Shown: one piece after another, positions 1 through 7,521 of the stretch
How the letters are laid out: each line of letters opens with the position of its first letter
Numbering within the stretch: position 1 is the stretch's first letter
Source of the DNA: Oscillospiraceae bacterium
GTDB taxonomy: Bacteria > Bacillota > Clostridia > Oscillospirales > CAG-382
Length of the DNA: 45,031 nt
Assembly (NCBI GenBank): GCA_015064945.1
Contig: SVRF01000012.1
Coordinates: 1 to 45,031, forward strand
Direction: 5' to 3'
Program-made: the position numbers and the translations under genes
Notes under the pieces: generated by a model
Seen by the model: only the letters and a program-made list of their open reading frames with translations
What the model was told of the DNA's origin: nothing
The model's database searches: none

Positions 1-17
1 GGAAAGGAGGTAACAAA

Positions 18-1178
18 ATGGCAAACAGAAGACCTGCGGGTGATGGAATGGTTCGGCAGAAGAAGCGCGGCCAATGGGAAGGGCGCATCACCGTCGGTCA
101 CAAGAGCGACGGCAAGCCGATCTTCCGTTACGTCTACGGCAAGACGCAGAAGGAGACTCTTGAAAAACTGCATCAGCGCATTGAGGACTACCGCGGCGTG
201 GAGCTGACCGAGGACAGCAAGATGACCCTTGGCGAGTGGCTCGACCGATGGCTCAACGAGTATATGATCTTCACCATCCGTGAGAGCACCTGGGACAGCT
301 ACGCTTCGATGATCCGCATGCACGTGAGACCTTACCTCGGCGATAAGCCGGTGGCGTTCATTACCACCGCCGACGTGCAGAGAATGTATAACAAGATCAA
401 AAAGAACGGTCGGCGGGAGGCGCATCCTCTTCACGGATACGAGCTTGCCGACAGCACGGTGCGCAGTGTTCACATGATGCTCCACGAAGCCATGGATGCG
501 GCGGTGAGGGAGCGGCTCATCGTCAAGAACCCCACCGACGGCACCACCATTCCGAAAAATAATTACGCGCCCAAGCAGATACTCACTGAAGCACAGCTTG
601 AAAAGTTTATGCGCATCGCAATGCAGGACGAAGTATGGCGCGACTTCTTCTACACAGAGCTAACAACGGGACTTCGCCTCGGTGAGATCTGCGGACTGCG
701 ATGGTCGGACTTCGATGAAGCGAGCGGACGGCTGAAGATCTCGCGGACGGTGAAGAGAAAGAAAGGCGGCGGTGTGACCTGGGGCGACACCAAAACCGAA
801 ACGGGAATGCGCAACATCCTGCTGCCGCCGAGCACCGCGGAGATACTGCGAGAGAGAAAGAAAACGGCAAAGAGCGAATGGATCTTCCCGAACATCTATA
901 GACCCGAGGAAGCGATGCATCCCGAGTATCCCTACAACCGTATGAAAACCTTGCTGAAGCAAGCGGGGCTACCGCTGATACGCTTCCACGATCTCAGGCA
1001 CACCTTCGCCACCCACGCGCTGACGGGCGGCGTGGATGCTAAAACGCTGTCCCGAATCCTCGGGCACACCAACGCCAGCTTCACGCTGGACACCTACACC
1101 CACGTGACCACCGATATGCAAAAGCGCGCATCGGGCATCGTCGGTGGATTTATGGAAGACCTCATCATAAAGGAGTGA
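18..1178 (+). CDS. Tyrosine site-specific recombinase (integrase) 1
   Basis: A 386-residue phage/ICE-type integrase that would catalyse insertion and excision of the element. Residues 10-55 look like the AP2-like arm-binding domain, 65-165 the SAM-like core-binding domain, and 190-375 the catalytic domain. The catalytic set is visible: Arg220 (GLRLGE), Lys259, His324 and Arg327 (HDLRHTF), His350 (LGH) and nucleophile Tyr360 (DTYTHV). A perfect AGGAGG ribosome site sits at positions 6-11, just upstream of the ATG. It lies 5 bases ahead of a second integrase, so the two are surely co-translated. The family is certain; which of the two enzymes acts on tRNA-Pro is not known. Confidence 0.95.
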   Translation: MANRRPAGDGMVRQKKRGQWEGRITVGHKSDGKPIFRYVYGKTQKETLEKLHQRIEDYRGVELTEDSKMTLGEWLDRWLNEYMIFTIRESTWDSYASMIRMHVRPYLGDKPVAFITTADVQRMYNKIKKNGRREAHPLHGYELADSTVRSVHMMLHEAMDAAVRERLIVKNPTDGTTIPKNNYAPKQILTEAQLEKFMRIAMQDEVWRDFFYTELTTGLRLGEICGLRWSDFDEASGRLKISRTVKRKKGGGVTWGDTKTETGMRNILLPPSTAEILRERKKTAKSEWIFPNIYRPEEAMHPEYPYNRMKTLLKQAGLPLIRFHDLRHTFATHALTGGVDAKTLSRILGHTNASFTLDTYTHVTTDMQKRASGIVGGFMEDLIIKE

Positions 1179-1183
1179 GATAA

Positions 1184-2644
1184 ATGGCAAAGAGACGAGC
1201 AAACGGGAAAGGTACGCTTAGACAACGAGGTGACGGACGGTGGGAAGGCAGAGTGGTGGTCGGCTACGATGACAAGGGCTTGCCCATCACAAAAAACGTC
1301 CTCGCGCATACCAAGACCGAGTGTGCCGAAAAGCTCGAAAAGCTGAAAGAGGAATACCGACCGCCGAGCACACGGTGCAAGCCGGATATGCTGTTCGGCG
1401 ATTGGATGGAGTTCTGGTACGAAAACTATTCTAAGCCGGCCATCCGACCGCTGACACAGCGAAACTACGAGAACCGAATCTACGACCACATCATCCCCGA
1501 GATCGGCAAGATACCGCTGAACAAACTGACGCAAAACGATCTGCAACAGTTCTATGCACGGCTGAAGCGAAACGGTCGAAAGCAGTACGTTGATAAATAT
1601 GGAACGGGACTGTCCGATCGTATGGTGCGAGCCTGCCACGCAAGCTGTCGCATGGCACTTGAAAAAGCGGTAGCCGAAGGACTGATACGAGTCAATCCCG
1701 CCATCGGTTGTAAACTGCCGCCCAAGAAAGCGCGGGAGATGCAGGTACTCTCAAAGGAAGAATTACAGCGGTTCCTGATGCAGGCCAAAGAAGACGGATA
1801 TTATGAACTGTTTCTGCTGGAACTCGGCACGGGAATGCGTCGTGGTGAGATCATGGGATTACAGTGGGATGACCTCAAATTCCGCACGGGAGAATTGCAC
1901 ATCGTTCGCCAGGCGTGTGCCGTGAACGGAAAAATTGAGATATCTACACCCAAGACTAAAAGTTCCATCCGCACAGTAGTATTACCGCCGTCGCTGGTAG
2001 AGGTGCTCAAAGAATACAAGGAAACGGTAAATTCAAAGTGGATGTTTCCATCGCCGCAAAATCCCGACGTGCCGAGATATCCTACCTCGGTCAGTGATAT
2101 CCTGTCAACTCTCCTCAAACGGGCGGGATGCAAGCACGTGCGATTCCACGATCTGCGACACACATTCGCCACGATGGCATTGGAAAACGGCATGGACGTG
2201 AAAACGCTGTCGGCAACGATAGGTCACGTGTCAGCGGCAACGACGCTGGATATCTACAGCCATATGACCGACACGATGCAGATGCAGGCGGCGGTGAATA
2301 TCGACCGCAAAATCGGCGGTACAAATGCGCAGATGCCCGTGGTAGTGCAAACACCCGAGGCGACGGCAAAACCGCCCGTAAACGCCCCGTGTGCGCCCAC
2401 AGAACCCCATCCCGAGCCCGTCCCGAGAAAGATACGCAAGAGCGGCACGGGATGCCTGTATCAGATAAACGACAACCTCTGGGAAGGCAGCTTCTTCCCA
2501 AGACTGCCGAACGGTAAGCGCAAGAAATTCAACGTCTACGCCGAAACAAAAGAACAGTGCGAAATCAAACTCGCCGAGATGATCGAGCGAGTGAAAGCAG
2601 AAATCGCGGAAGAGAAGGCAAAACTAAAAGAGGGCGCCGAATAA
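1184..2644 (+). CDS. Tyrosine recombinase 2 with C-terminal extra arm-binding-like domain
   Basis: A 486-residue integrase, about 100 residues longer than the usual 370-400. Residues 10-58 form the N-terminal arm-binding domain (GKGTLRQRGDGRWEG), 68-170 the core-binding domain, and 190-370 the catalytic domain with Arg219, His322/Arg325 (HDLRHTF), His348 (IGH) and Tyr358 (DIYSHMT). After a Pro-rich linker (about 380-412), residues 417-475 repeat the N-terminal domain pattern: GTGCLYQINDNLWEG..., a basic stretch, then a helix rich in Lys/Glu. The gene starts 5 bases after integrase 1, with an AAGGAG site overlapping that gene's stop. The two proteins resemble each other clearly in the catalytic part but are diverged, so this is not a recent duplication. 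Whether both are active is not known. Confidence 0.93.
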   Translation: MAKRRANGKGTLRQRGDGRWEGRVVVGYDDKGLPITKNVLAHTKTECAEKLEKLKEEYRPPSTRCKPDMLFGDWMEFWYENYSKPAIRPLTQRNYENRIYDHIIPEIGKIPLNKLTQNDLQQFYARLKRNGRKQYVDKYGTGLSDRMVRACHASCRMALEKAVAEGLIRVNPAIGCKLPPKKAREMQVLSKEELQRFLMQAKEDGYYELFLLELGTGMRRGEIMGLQWDDLKFRTGELHIVRQACAVNGKIEISTPKTKSSIRTVVLPPSLVEVLKEYKETVNSKWMFPSPQNPDVPRYPTSVSDILSTLLKRAGCKHVRFHDLRHTFATMALENGMDVKTLSATIGHVSAATTLDIYSHMTDTMQMQAAVNIDRKIGGTNAQMPVVVQTPEATAKPPVNAPCAPTEPHPEPVPRKIRKSGTGCLYQINDNLWEGSFFPRLPNGKRKKFNVYAETKEQCEIKLAEMIERVKAEIAEEKAKLKEGAE

Positions 2645-2730
2645 GGCCCCTCAAAATTTGGGTTGCAGAAAACAAAGAAAAGTGGTTTATTATAACCATG
2701 CATCCTTCGCAACTAAAGGTTGTAAAAAAC

Positions 2731-2738
2731 GACCACAG
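2731..2738 (-). repeat. CTGTGGTC box, inverted copy near the integrases
   Basis: The 8-mer GACCACAG reads CTGTGGTC on the minus strand. The same 8-mer is at 9481-9488 and 9709-9716 on the plus strand, both next to tRNA-Pro. An 8-mer alone can recur by chance; its placement beside the recombinase genes and the element end is what makes it worth marking as a possible recombinase-binding site. Confidence 0.3.
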
Positions 2739-2810
2739 ATATAAAATTTGAGGTGCAATGGTCAAAGAAGAGCCCGAAATATCATCTATATTTTAAGTTT
2801 AGTGATTAAA

Positions 2811-2896
2811 ATTCCCTTATTATTGAAACAATATTGAGGATATATTCCCTCACGCCATTGACATTTCCCTTATATTATGTTAAAATTTAAGGGAAA
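2811..2896 (+). promoter_or_regulatory. fic promoter with TTTCCCTTA/TAAGGGAAA operator
   Basis: A TTGACA -35 box (2858-2863) and a TAAAAT -10 box (2881-2886) are 17 bases apart. A perfect 9-base inverted repeat, TTTCCCTTA at 2864-2872 and TAAGGGAAA at 2888-2896, brackets the spacer and the -10 box. A further direct TTCCCTTA copy is at 2812-2819 and a partial one (ATTCCCTC) near 2844. Such a layout fits a repressor site covering the promoter. The Fic protein itself ends in a winged-helix-like domain, so autoregulation is a reasonable inference. Confidence 0.65.
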
Positions 2897-2914
2897 GAAA
2901 GCGAGGCTAAGGTT

Positions 2915-3961
2915 ATGAGAACATTTAACTACTCAAAAATTAACGAGCAAAAATGGGATTCGGAACTACTTGGCTTGATAGCAGCAATTTACAAAGAAGC
3001 CGGAAAGCAGGAGATGTATCTCAAGCAACGCCCGGAAGAACTTGAAAAGCTCGTTGAGATTGCAAAAGTGCAAAGCACCGAGAGTTCCAATGCTATTGAA
3101 GGTATTGTTACTACAAATACGCGAATCAAGCAGATTGTAGAGGATAAGACCATGCCTAAAAATAGAGATGAGCAAGAGATAGCCGGATACCGTGATGTAT
3201 TAAATATCATCCACGAGAGCTTTGATGCCATCTCGATTACTCCTAATTATATTCTGCAGCTCCATAAAATTCTGTATAGCCATATGAATAACCCGGCGGC
3301 AGGCAGAACAAAGAGCGTACAGAATTACATTAGTGCAACCTATCCCGACGGTAGTACGAGAACATTGTTCACTCCGCTCGATCCGTTTGAAACGCCGAAC
3401 GCGCTCGAAAGCATATGTAACGAGTTTAATCGAGTAATCGGTAATAACGAGTTAGAGCCGCTCATAGCAATTCCAGTATTCATTCACGATTTTCTCTGTA
3501 TTCATCCTTTTAACGATGGAAACGGAAGAATGAGCCGTTTGCTCACAACTCTGCTCCTTTATAGAAGTGGGTTCTATGTTGGAAAATATATATCGCTCGA
3601 AGCAAAGATCGCCAAGAATAAGGACTTATACTACGATGCGCTTGGCGAAGCGCAGAATGGTTGGCACGAAGGAAATGCGGATGCCGTTCCGTTCATCAAA
3701 TATCTGCTTGGCACGATACTTGCAGCCTATAAGGATTTTGAAGATAGGTTCGCGCTTGTGGAAATAAAGTTGCCGGCACTTGAAACTGTTCGCCGTGCAA
3801 CGTTGAATAAGATCGGCAGATTCTCAAAGCAAGATATTCGAGAGCTTTGTCCTTCGCTTAGTATAAGCTCTATCGAAGGTGCGCTTCGCAAGTTGGTTGC
3901 CGAAGGAGAGATCAAGCGTGAGGGAAATGGAAAGAATATTAAGTATTTCAGACTCAAATAA
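2915..3961 (+). CDS. Fic-domain AMP-transferase with C-terminal winged helix
   Basis: Fic enzymes move a nucleotide monophosphate, usually AMP, onto a hydroxyl of a target protein. The canonical motif HPFNDGNGR lies at residues 197-205, with His197 catalytic and the GNGR loop for phosphate binding. An inhibitory-helix motif of the S/TxxxEG type (Ser58-Asn-Ala-Ile-Glu62-Gly63) lies N-terminal, which marks a class II, self-inhibited Fic protein. Residues about 285-348 (SKQDIRELCPSLSISSIEG... GNGKNIKYFRLK) look like a winged-helix DNA-binding domain. Length 348 is normal for Fic-HTH proteins. The start has a GAGG site 8 bases upstream. It has its own promoter with an inverted repeat and stands ahead of the HNH gene. 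Such proteins are common in defence and toxin loci; the target here is not known. Confidence 0.92.
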   Translation: MRTFNYSKINEQKWDSELLGLIAAIYKEAGKQEMYLKQRPEELEKLVEIAKVQSTESSNAIEGIVTTNTRIKQIVEDKTMPKNRDEQEIAGYRDVLNIIHESFDAISITPNYILQLHKILYSHMNNPAAGRTKSVQNYISATYPDGSTRTLFTPLDPFETPNALESICNEFNRVIGNNELEPLIAIPVFIHDFLCIHPFNDGNGRMSRLLTTLLLYRSGFYVGKYISLEAKIAKNKDLYYDALGEAQNGWHEGNADAVPFIKYLLGTILAAYKDFEDRFALVEIKLPALETVRRATLNKIGRFSKQDIRELCPSLSISSIEGALRKLVAEGEIKREGNGKNIKYFRLK

Positions 3962-4001
3962 AAATTCAGTCCGATTTTAAAGTTGTTGGAGGATTGGCAA
4001 A

Positions 4002-5138
4002 ATGAGTAGAATTAAAATAGAAGCTAACGTTGAAAGGATGCTTTATTCGGAAGCCATGGGAAGATGCATGAACCCAGCCTGTCAAGAAGAACTCTTTATC
4101 AACGATGGTGATATAATGGAAAAAGCTCATATTGAAGCTTACTGCTCAACGCAGGATAACTCGTTTGAAAATCTGGTTATACTGTGTCCAAATTGTCATA
4201 CAAAATTTGATAAATTACATTCATTCAAAGAGGAAGAAATACGCGAGTGGAAGAGAATTAGGAAAGAAGAAGTCCAACACTTTTTTTGCAAAAAATTCTC
4301 AACTTTCGAAGAACTGGAAGCGGAGGTCGCTCCAATTCTTTTACAGAACAAATCGTATTTTGAAAATTACTTTTTAAATGAAAATAAAACCTTATGGGAT
4401 AAGGTGGAAGGGAAAATTCTTGTCAATAACAGGAAGCTTAAAAACTTATTTGAAAGCAATTTAAATCTGTTCCAAACAAATTCTGAAAACTCATACTCAA
4501 ACTTATGGTATATTCAGCAGTTTATCACTCATGCAGATGAATTTGAGGCTACACGTGTAGATGAAGAAAAGTGCCGCCAAGTATTATTTCCTACAGAAAT
4601 AAACTCAATTTTTGGGATTGCTCCGGTTGTGAATTCATTACTCCCTTGGACAGAATCATTCGAAGCGTTAATAACTTGTTTCAAGAAAAAGGGGATATTC
4701 AAGAGTATTGTCCTTGGAGTTCCGGATCCTTATATATCATTTAAAGATGAAACCCCTGCTCTTTTCTTGAAAGATATTCCTCGATTAAGACAACTAATAC
4801 ATGATTATAAGTGTTTTAGAAGTAATAAAATGCGGTTTGAGAGTTTGAATTTTGTGTTCACCTGTTTAAGAGGAAAGAAGCTCAAGTGGAAATATCTGAA
4901 TTCAAGTAATTTGCGCGAAATAATCGTGAACGGTATAAAATTTATTTTCGTGTACGAATATTGTTTGAGTGATGTTGCTTTAATGTCTATGTCTCCGGTA
5001 GAGAACAGCATTATTGTTAATCTTCACGGTTGGAATGGAAAAAGTTGTATTTCGCAGAAGGCTTATGAACGCGCAAAGAAAATGAAGGTTAACTTGATGA
5101 CAACCAATGAATTTCGTGATTATATAAGCGTGATGTAA
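4002..5138 (+). CDS. HNH endonuclease-domain protein with uncharacterised C-terminal region
   Basis: A 378-residue protein. Residues 15-85 form an HNH nuclease fold with a treble-clef zinc site: Cys22 and Cys27, then Cys62 and Cys65; catalytic candidates are His43 (EKAHIEAY), Asn57 (ENLVILC) and His66 (CPNCH). Residues about 95-378 match no domain I recognise; this part is rich in aromatic and charged residues and ends in a segment (INSIFG... LMTTNEFRDYI) that could be a sensor or partner-binding domain. Start ATG has GGAGG 9 bases upstream. Its stop is followed one base later by the ATG of a small nucleotidyltransferase, so the two are translated together. No methyltransferase is near, which argues against an ordinary restriction-modification system. 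DNA or RNA as target is not known. Confidence 0.85.
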   Translation: MSRIKIEANVERMLYSEAMGRCMNPACQEELFINDGDIMEKAHIEAYCSTQDNSFENLVILCPNCHTKFDKLHSFKEEEIREWKRIRKEEVQHFFCKKFSTFEELEAEVAPILLQNKSYFENYFLNENKTLWDKVEGKILVNNRKLKNLFESNLNLFQTNSENSYSNLWYIQQFITHADEFEATRVDEEKCRQVLFPTEINSIFGIAPVVNSLLPWTESFEALITCFKKKGIFKSIVLGVPDPYISFKDETPALFLKDIPRLRQLIHDYKCFRSNKMRFESLNFVFTCLRGKKLKWKYLNSSNLREIIVNGIKFIFVYEYCLSDVALMSMSPVENSIIVNLHGWNGKSCISQKAYERAKKMKVNLMTTNEFRDYISVM

Positions 5139-5139
5139 A

Positions 5140-5427
5140 ATGGATTACGATTTTATTGAAATAGCGAAAAAACGCCTGTCTTTATTAGAAGAAATCGAGC
5201 ACGCTTATCTGTTTGGTTCCGTATTAATTGAATCCAAAGAGCCGAATGATATTGATGTTTTAATTATTTACTCTAAGTATAGCGATACACTACATAGACA
5301 GGTTCAAGAACTGACAAAAGAATTGGAAGCTAATAGCGGATTGCCCGTTGATTTAACCGTGCTTAGCGGTGAAGAAGAAAAAGAAGTACAGTTTTTAAAA
5401 CGTATCAAAGCATTACAATTAAAATAA
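5140..5427 (+). CDS. Minimal nucleotidyltransferase (MNT-like) protein
   Basis: A 95-residue protein of the DNA polymerase beta-like nucleotidyltransferase superfamily, of the small size seen for MNT antitoxins. The active site pattern is Gly26-Ser27, then Asp37-Ile-Asp39 (nine residues between GS and DxD), and a third acidic residue Asp71 (PVDLTVL), so all metal ligands look intact. No other domain fits in the length. In the MntA-HepT system an enzyme of this kind adds AMP to a HEPN toxin and silences it. Here the tightly coupled partner is an HNH protein, with one base between stop and start. Inferred: it may modify the HNH protein. A free-standing role is not excluded. Confidence 0.85.
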   Translation: MDYDFIEIAKKRLSLLEEIEHAYLFGSVLIESKEPNDIDVLIIYSKYSDTLHRQVQELTKELEANSGLPVDLTVLSGEEEKEVQFLKRIKALQLK

Positions 5428-5504
5428 CACCAATTAGATGCTTTGACGGTTGCTTCATGGATTATAGAAGATTCGCAATAAAAAAGAACTAGAGAAGGGT
5501 TACT

Positions 5505-7514
5505 ATGTATATTGATAAGATTGCAATAAAAAGATATAGAAGTATAGATCCAGTAGGTATAGAAATCGATTGCAATAAAGGATTGAACATTATAATAGGT
5601 GAAAACAATTCCGGCAAGACAGCAATCATAGATGCACTCAGAATAGCTTTATCTATAGGGGATTATAAAAGAGGTATTTATGTAAAACCATCGGACTTTC
5701 ATATCAATTTGTTTGGTAAACAAAGTAAAACAATAAACATAGATTTATATTTCTCCGATTTAACCATACAAGAAGCGACAGCTTTCTTTTTGCTGACCGA
5801 CGGAACGGATACAAGCAAAGCCGAATTGCATTTGGAATATACATTATATCTTGACAAAAACGGCAAACAGAAAGTGCGTGAGGAAGTTAAGGGTGGTCCG
5901 AATAATAATTCTGTGCCGAGAGAAACTTTGGAAAATATCAGCTTATTATATCTTGGCGCAATAAGAAATGCCGAGATAGATTTAAAGCCAGCAAAAACAA
6001 GTCAAGTTGCAAGTATTTTATATTCAGTAACTAATGATACCGATAGAAAAAGAATTGAGGACATGCTGGTTGAAACCAACCACAGCATTGCAAAAGATTG
6101 TGCAATTAAGAGAACTGAGGAAATTATAAATAGAAATCTTTTGAATATTGAGAAGGAAGAGATGAATGAACAAATCCATATCTCTTTGGTAGATCCTCAA
6201 TTCGATTCGGTGGCCACTTCCTTGAAAGTTGATTATGTGAGCGAAAGATATGTTAAAATTTCAAAGGACGATTTCAATCTCATATTAGACGAGCTTTCTT
6301 TAACGGAAAATGACATAACAGGATGTACAATCACCTCACCTAAACATCCAAACTTAATAGCTGTAAATTTGAAACAATTATACGAAAATAGCAGATTCGC
6401 AGGTTTGTATGAAAGACTATGTTCTATAGCTCAAAATATCAGTCACGATATTTCTTTGAACGGATTGGGATATAATAACTTGCTTCATATGGCAACCTCG
6501 CTCGGCGATTTGCAAGAGAATCCGAGCGATGAAGAAATTAGAGTTCTACTAATAGAGGAACCTGAAGCACATTTACATCCTCAACTTTTAGAACTGTTGT
6601 TTGATTTCTTCCGGAAAGCTAACACAGACTCAAAAATTCAAATTTTCATGACATCTCACTCGCCATCATTGGTTGCAAAAGCGGATTTGGATGATATACA
6701 TATTATAACATCTTCGAAATTAGGAAAAAAAGAAATAACATCTATCAAGGATTCTTCGCTTGATGTAAATTTAAAAAATGATTTAAAAAGATATCTGGAT
6801 GTTACAAAAAGCCAAATGTTATTTGCCAAAAGAGTGATTTTTGTAGAAGGCATTAGCGAAGCACTTCTATTGAATTCCTTTGCAAAATTGTTGAAAAAGC
6901 CTTTGGATAAACATTCGATTGAAGTAGTTAGTTTGGGCGGGGTAGCATTCGAGCCATTTGCTAAACTTTTTATAAAAGAGGGCGAACACAGTTGTTTGAA
7001 TATACCATGGGTTGTTATTTCTGACGATGATAGGTGTACAAATAACGAAGATAAGTATAAAATCAAAAATGAAACTCTTGTATATTCAAGTTTAGATGTA
7101 AGTGGGATTGTTCAACACTTAAGCCAGGGAGAAATATCTCATAGAGCTAAAAAGCTTGCTGCATTTTCTCCTACTAACGTTAAACTCGCAACAAAGACCT
7201 TGGAATATGAGCTGGCAAAAATTGAGAGCAATATTCCTATTTTGTTGAAGGTATTACAAAGTCATCACCCTGACATAGCCAACGATATTCGCAATAGAAT
7301 TAAGCAGACAAACGATGATGGAACTGCAAATCCAAGTTTTGAGACAGCCGATAAGATTGCCGTGAGATTATGGGTCGCTATACGAGATTGCAAGGGCGCA
7401 TTTGCTCAGGATTTATCAAGAGAGATAGTAAATGGAATTTGTGAGGAAGGAGATAATTTTAAATTCGAAGTACCTCAATACATAAAAGAGGCTTTTAACG
7501 AGATTTTAAAATAA
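5505..7514 (+). CDS. gajA: Gabija protein GajA: OLD-family ATPase-TOPRIM nuclease
   Basis: A 669-residue class 2 OLD-family protein, somewhat longer than the roughly 580 residues of the studied Bacillus GajA. The N-terminal ABC-type ATPase has Walker A GENNSGKT (residues 32-39) and Walker B with Glu351-Glu352 (LLIEEPEAHLHPQ), followed by a His-switch-like TSHSPSL. The TOPRIM nuclease domain follows, with Glu448 (FVEGISEA) and Asp507-Asp508-Asp509 (VISDDDR). GajA forms a nucleotide-sensing DNA-nicking core that cuts phage DNA when nucleotides are depleted; GajB is its partner. The gajB start is 7 bases after this stop. The start is an ATG preceded by AGAAGGG. All key residues appear intact, so the system looks functional. 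Confidence 0.9.
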   Translation: MYIDKIAIKRYRSIDPVGIEIDCNKGLNIIIGENNSGKTAIIDALRIALSIGDYKRGIYVKPSDFHINLFGKQSKTINIDLYFSDLTIQEATAFFLLTDGTDTSKAELHLEYTLYLDKNGKQKVREEVKGGPNNNSVPRETLENISLLYLGAIRNAEIDLKPAKTSQVASILYSVTNDTDRKRIEDMLVETNHSIAKDCAIKRTEEIINRNLLNIEKEEMNEQIHISLVDPQFDSVATSLKVDYVSERYVKISKDDFNLILDELSLTENDITGCTITSPKHPNLIAVNLKQLYENSRFAGLYERLCSIAQNISHDISLNGLGYNNLLHMATSLGDLQENPSDEEIRVLLIEEPEAHLHPQLLELLFDFFRKANTDSKIQIFMTSHSPSLVAKADLDDIHIITSSKLGKKEITSIKDSSLDVNLKNDLKRYLDVTKSQMLFAKRVIFVEGISEALLLNSFAKLLKKPLDKHSIEVVSLGGVAFEPFAKLFIKEGEHSCLNIPWVVISDDDRCTNNEDKYKIKNETLVYSSLDVSGIVQHLSQGEISHRAKKLAAFSPTNVKLATKTLEYELAKIESNIPILLKVLQSHHPDIANDIRNRIKQTNDDGTANPSFETADKIAVRLWVAIRDCKGAFAQDLSREIVNGICEEGDNFKFEVPQYIKEAFNEILK

Positions 7515-7521
7515 ATAGAAA

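Larger units (their letters stand above)
2645..2914 (+). other. Intergenic region between integrase 2 and fic
   Basis: No gene is seen in these 270 bases. The first part holds imperfect inverted repeats (CCTCAAA at 2649-2655 against TTTGAGG at 2747-2753; GCAAC/GGTTGT nearby) and one GACCACAG box at 2731-2738, the reverse complement of boxes found near the tRNA-Pro junction. The second part holds the fic promoter and its TTCCCTTA repeats. An attP-like or excision-control site here is possible but not shown. Confidence 0.45.

Noticed and set aside
4002..5427. Restriction-modification system
   Set aside because: There is an HNH nuclease but no methyltransferase or specificity gene anywhere in the island.
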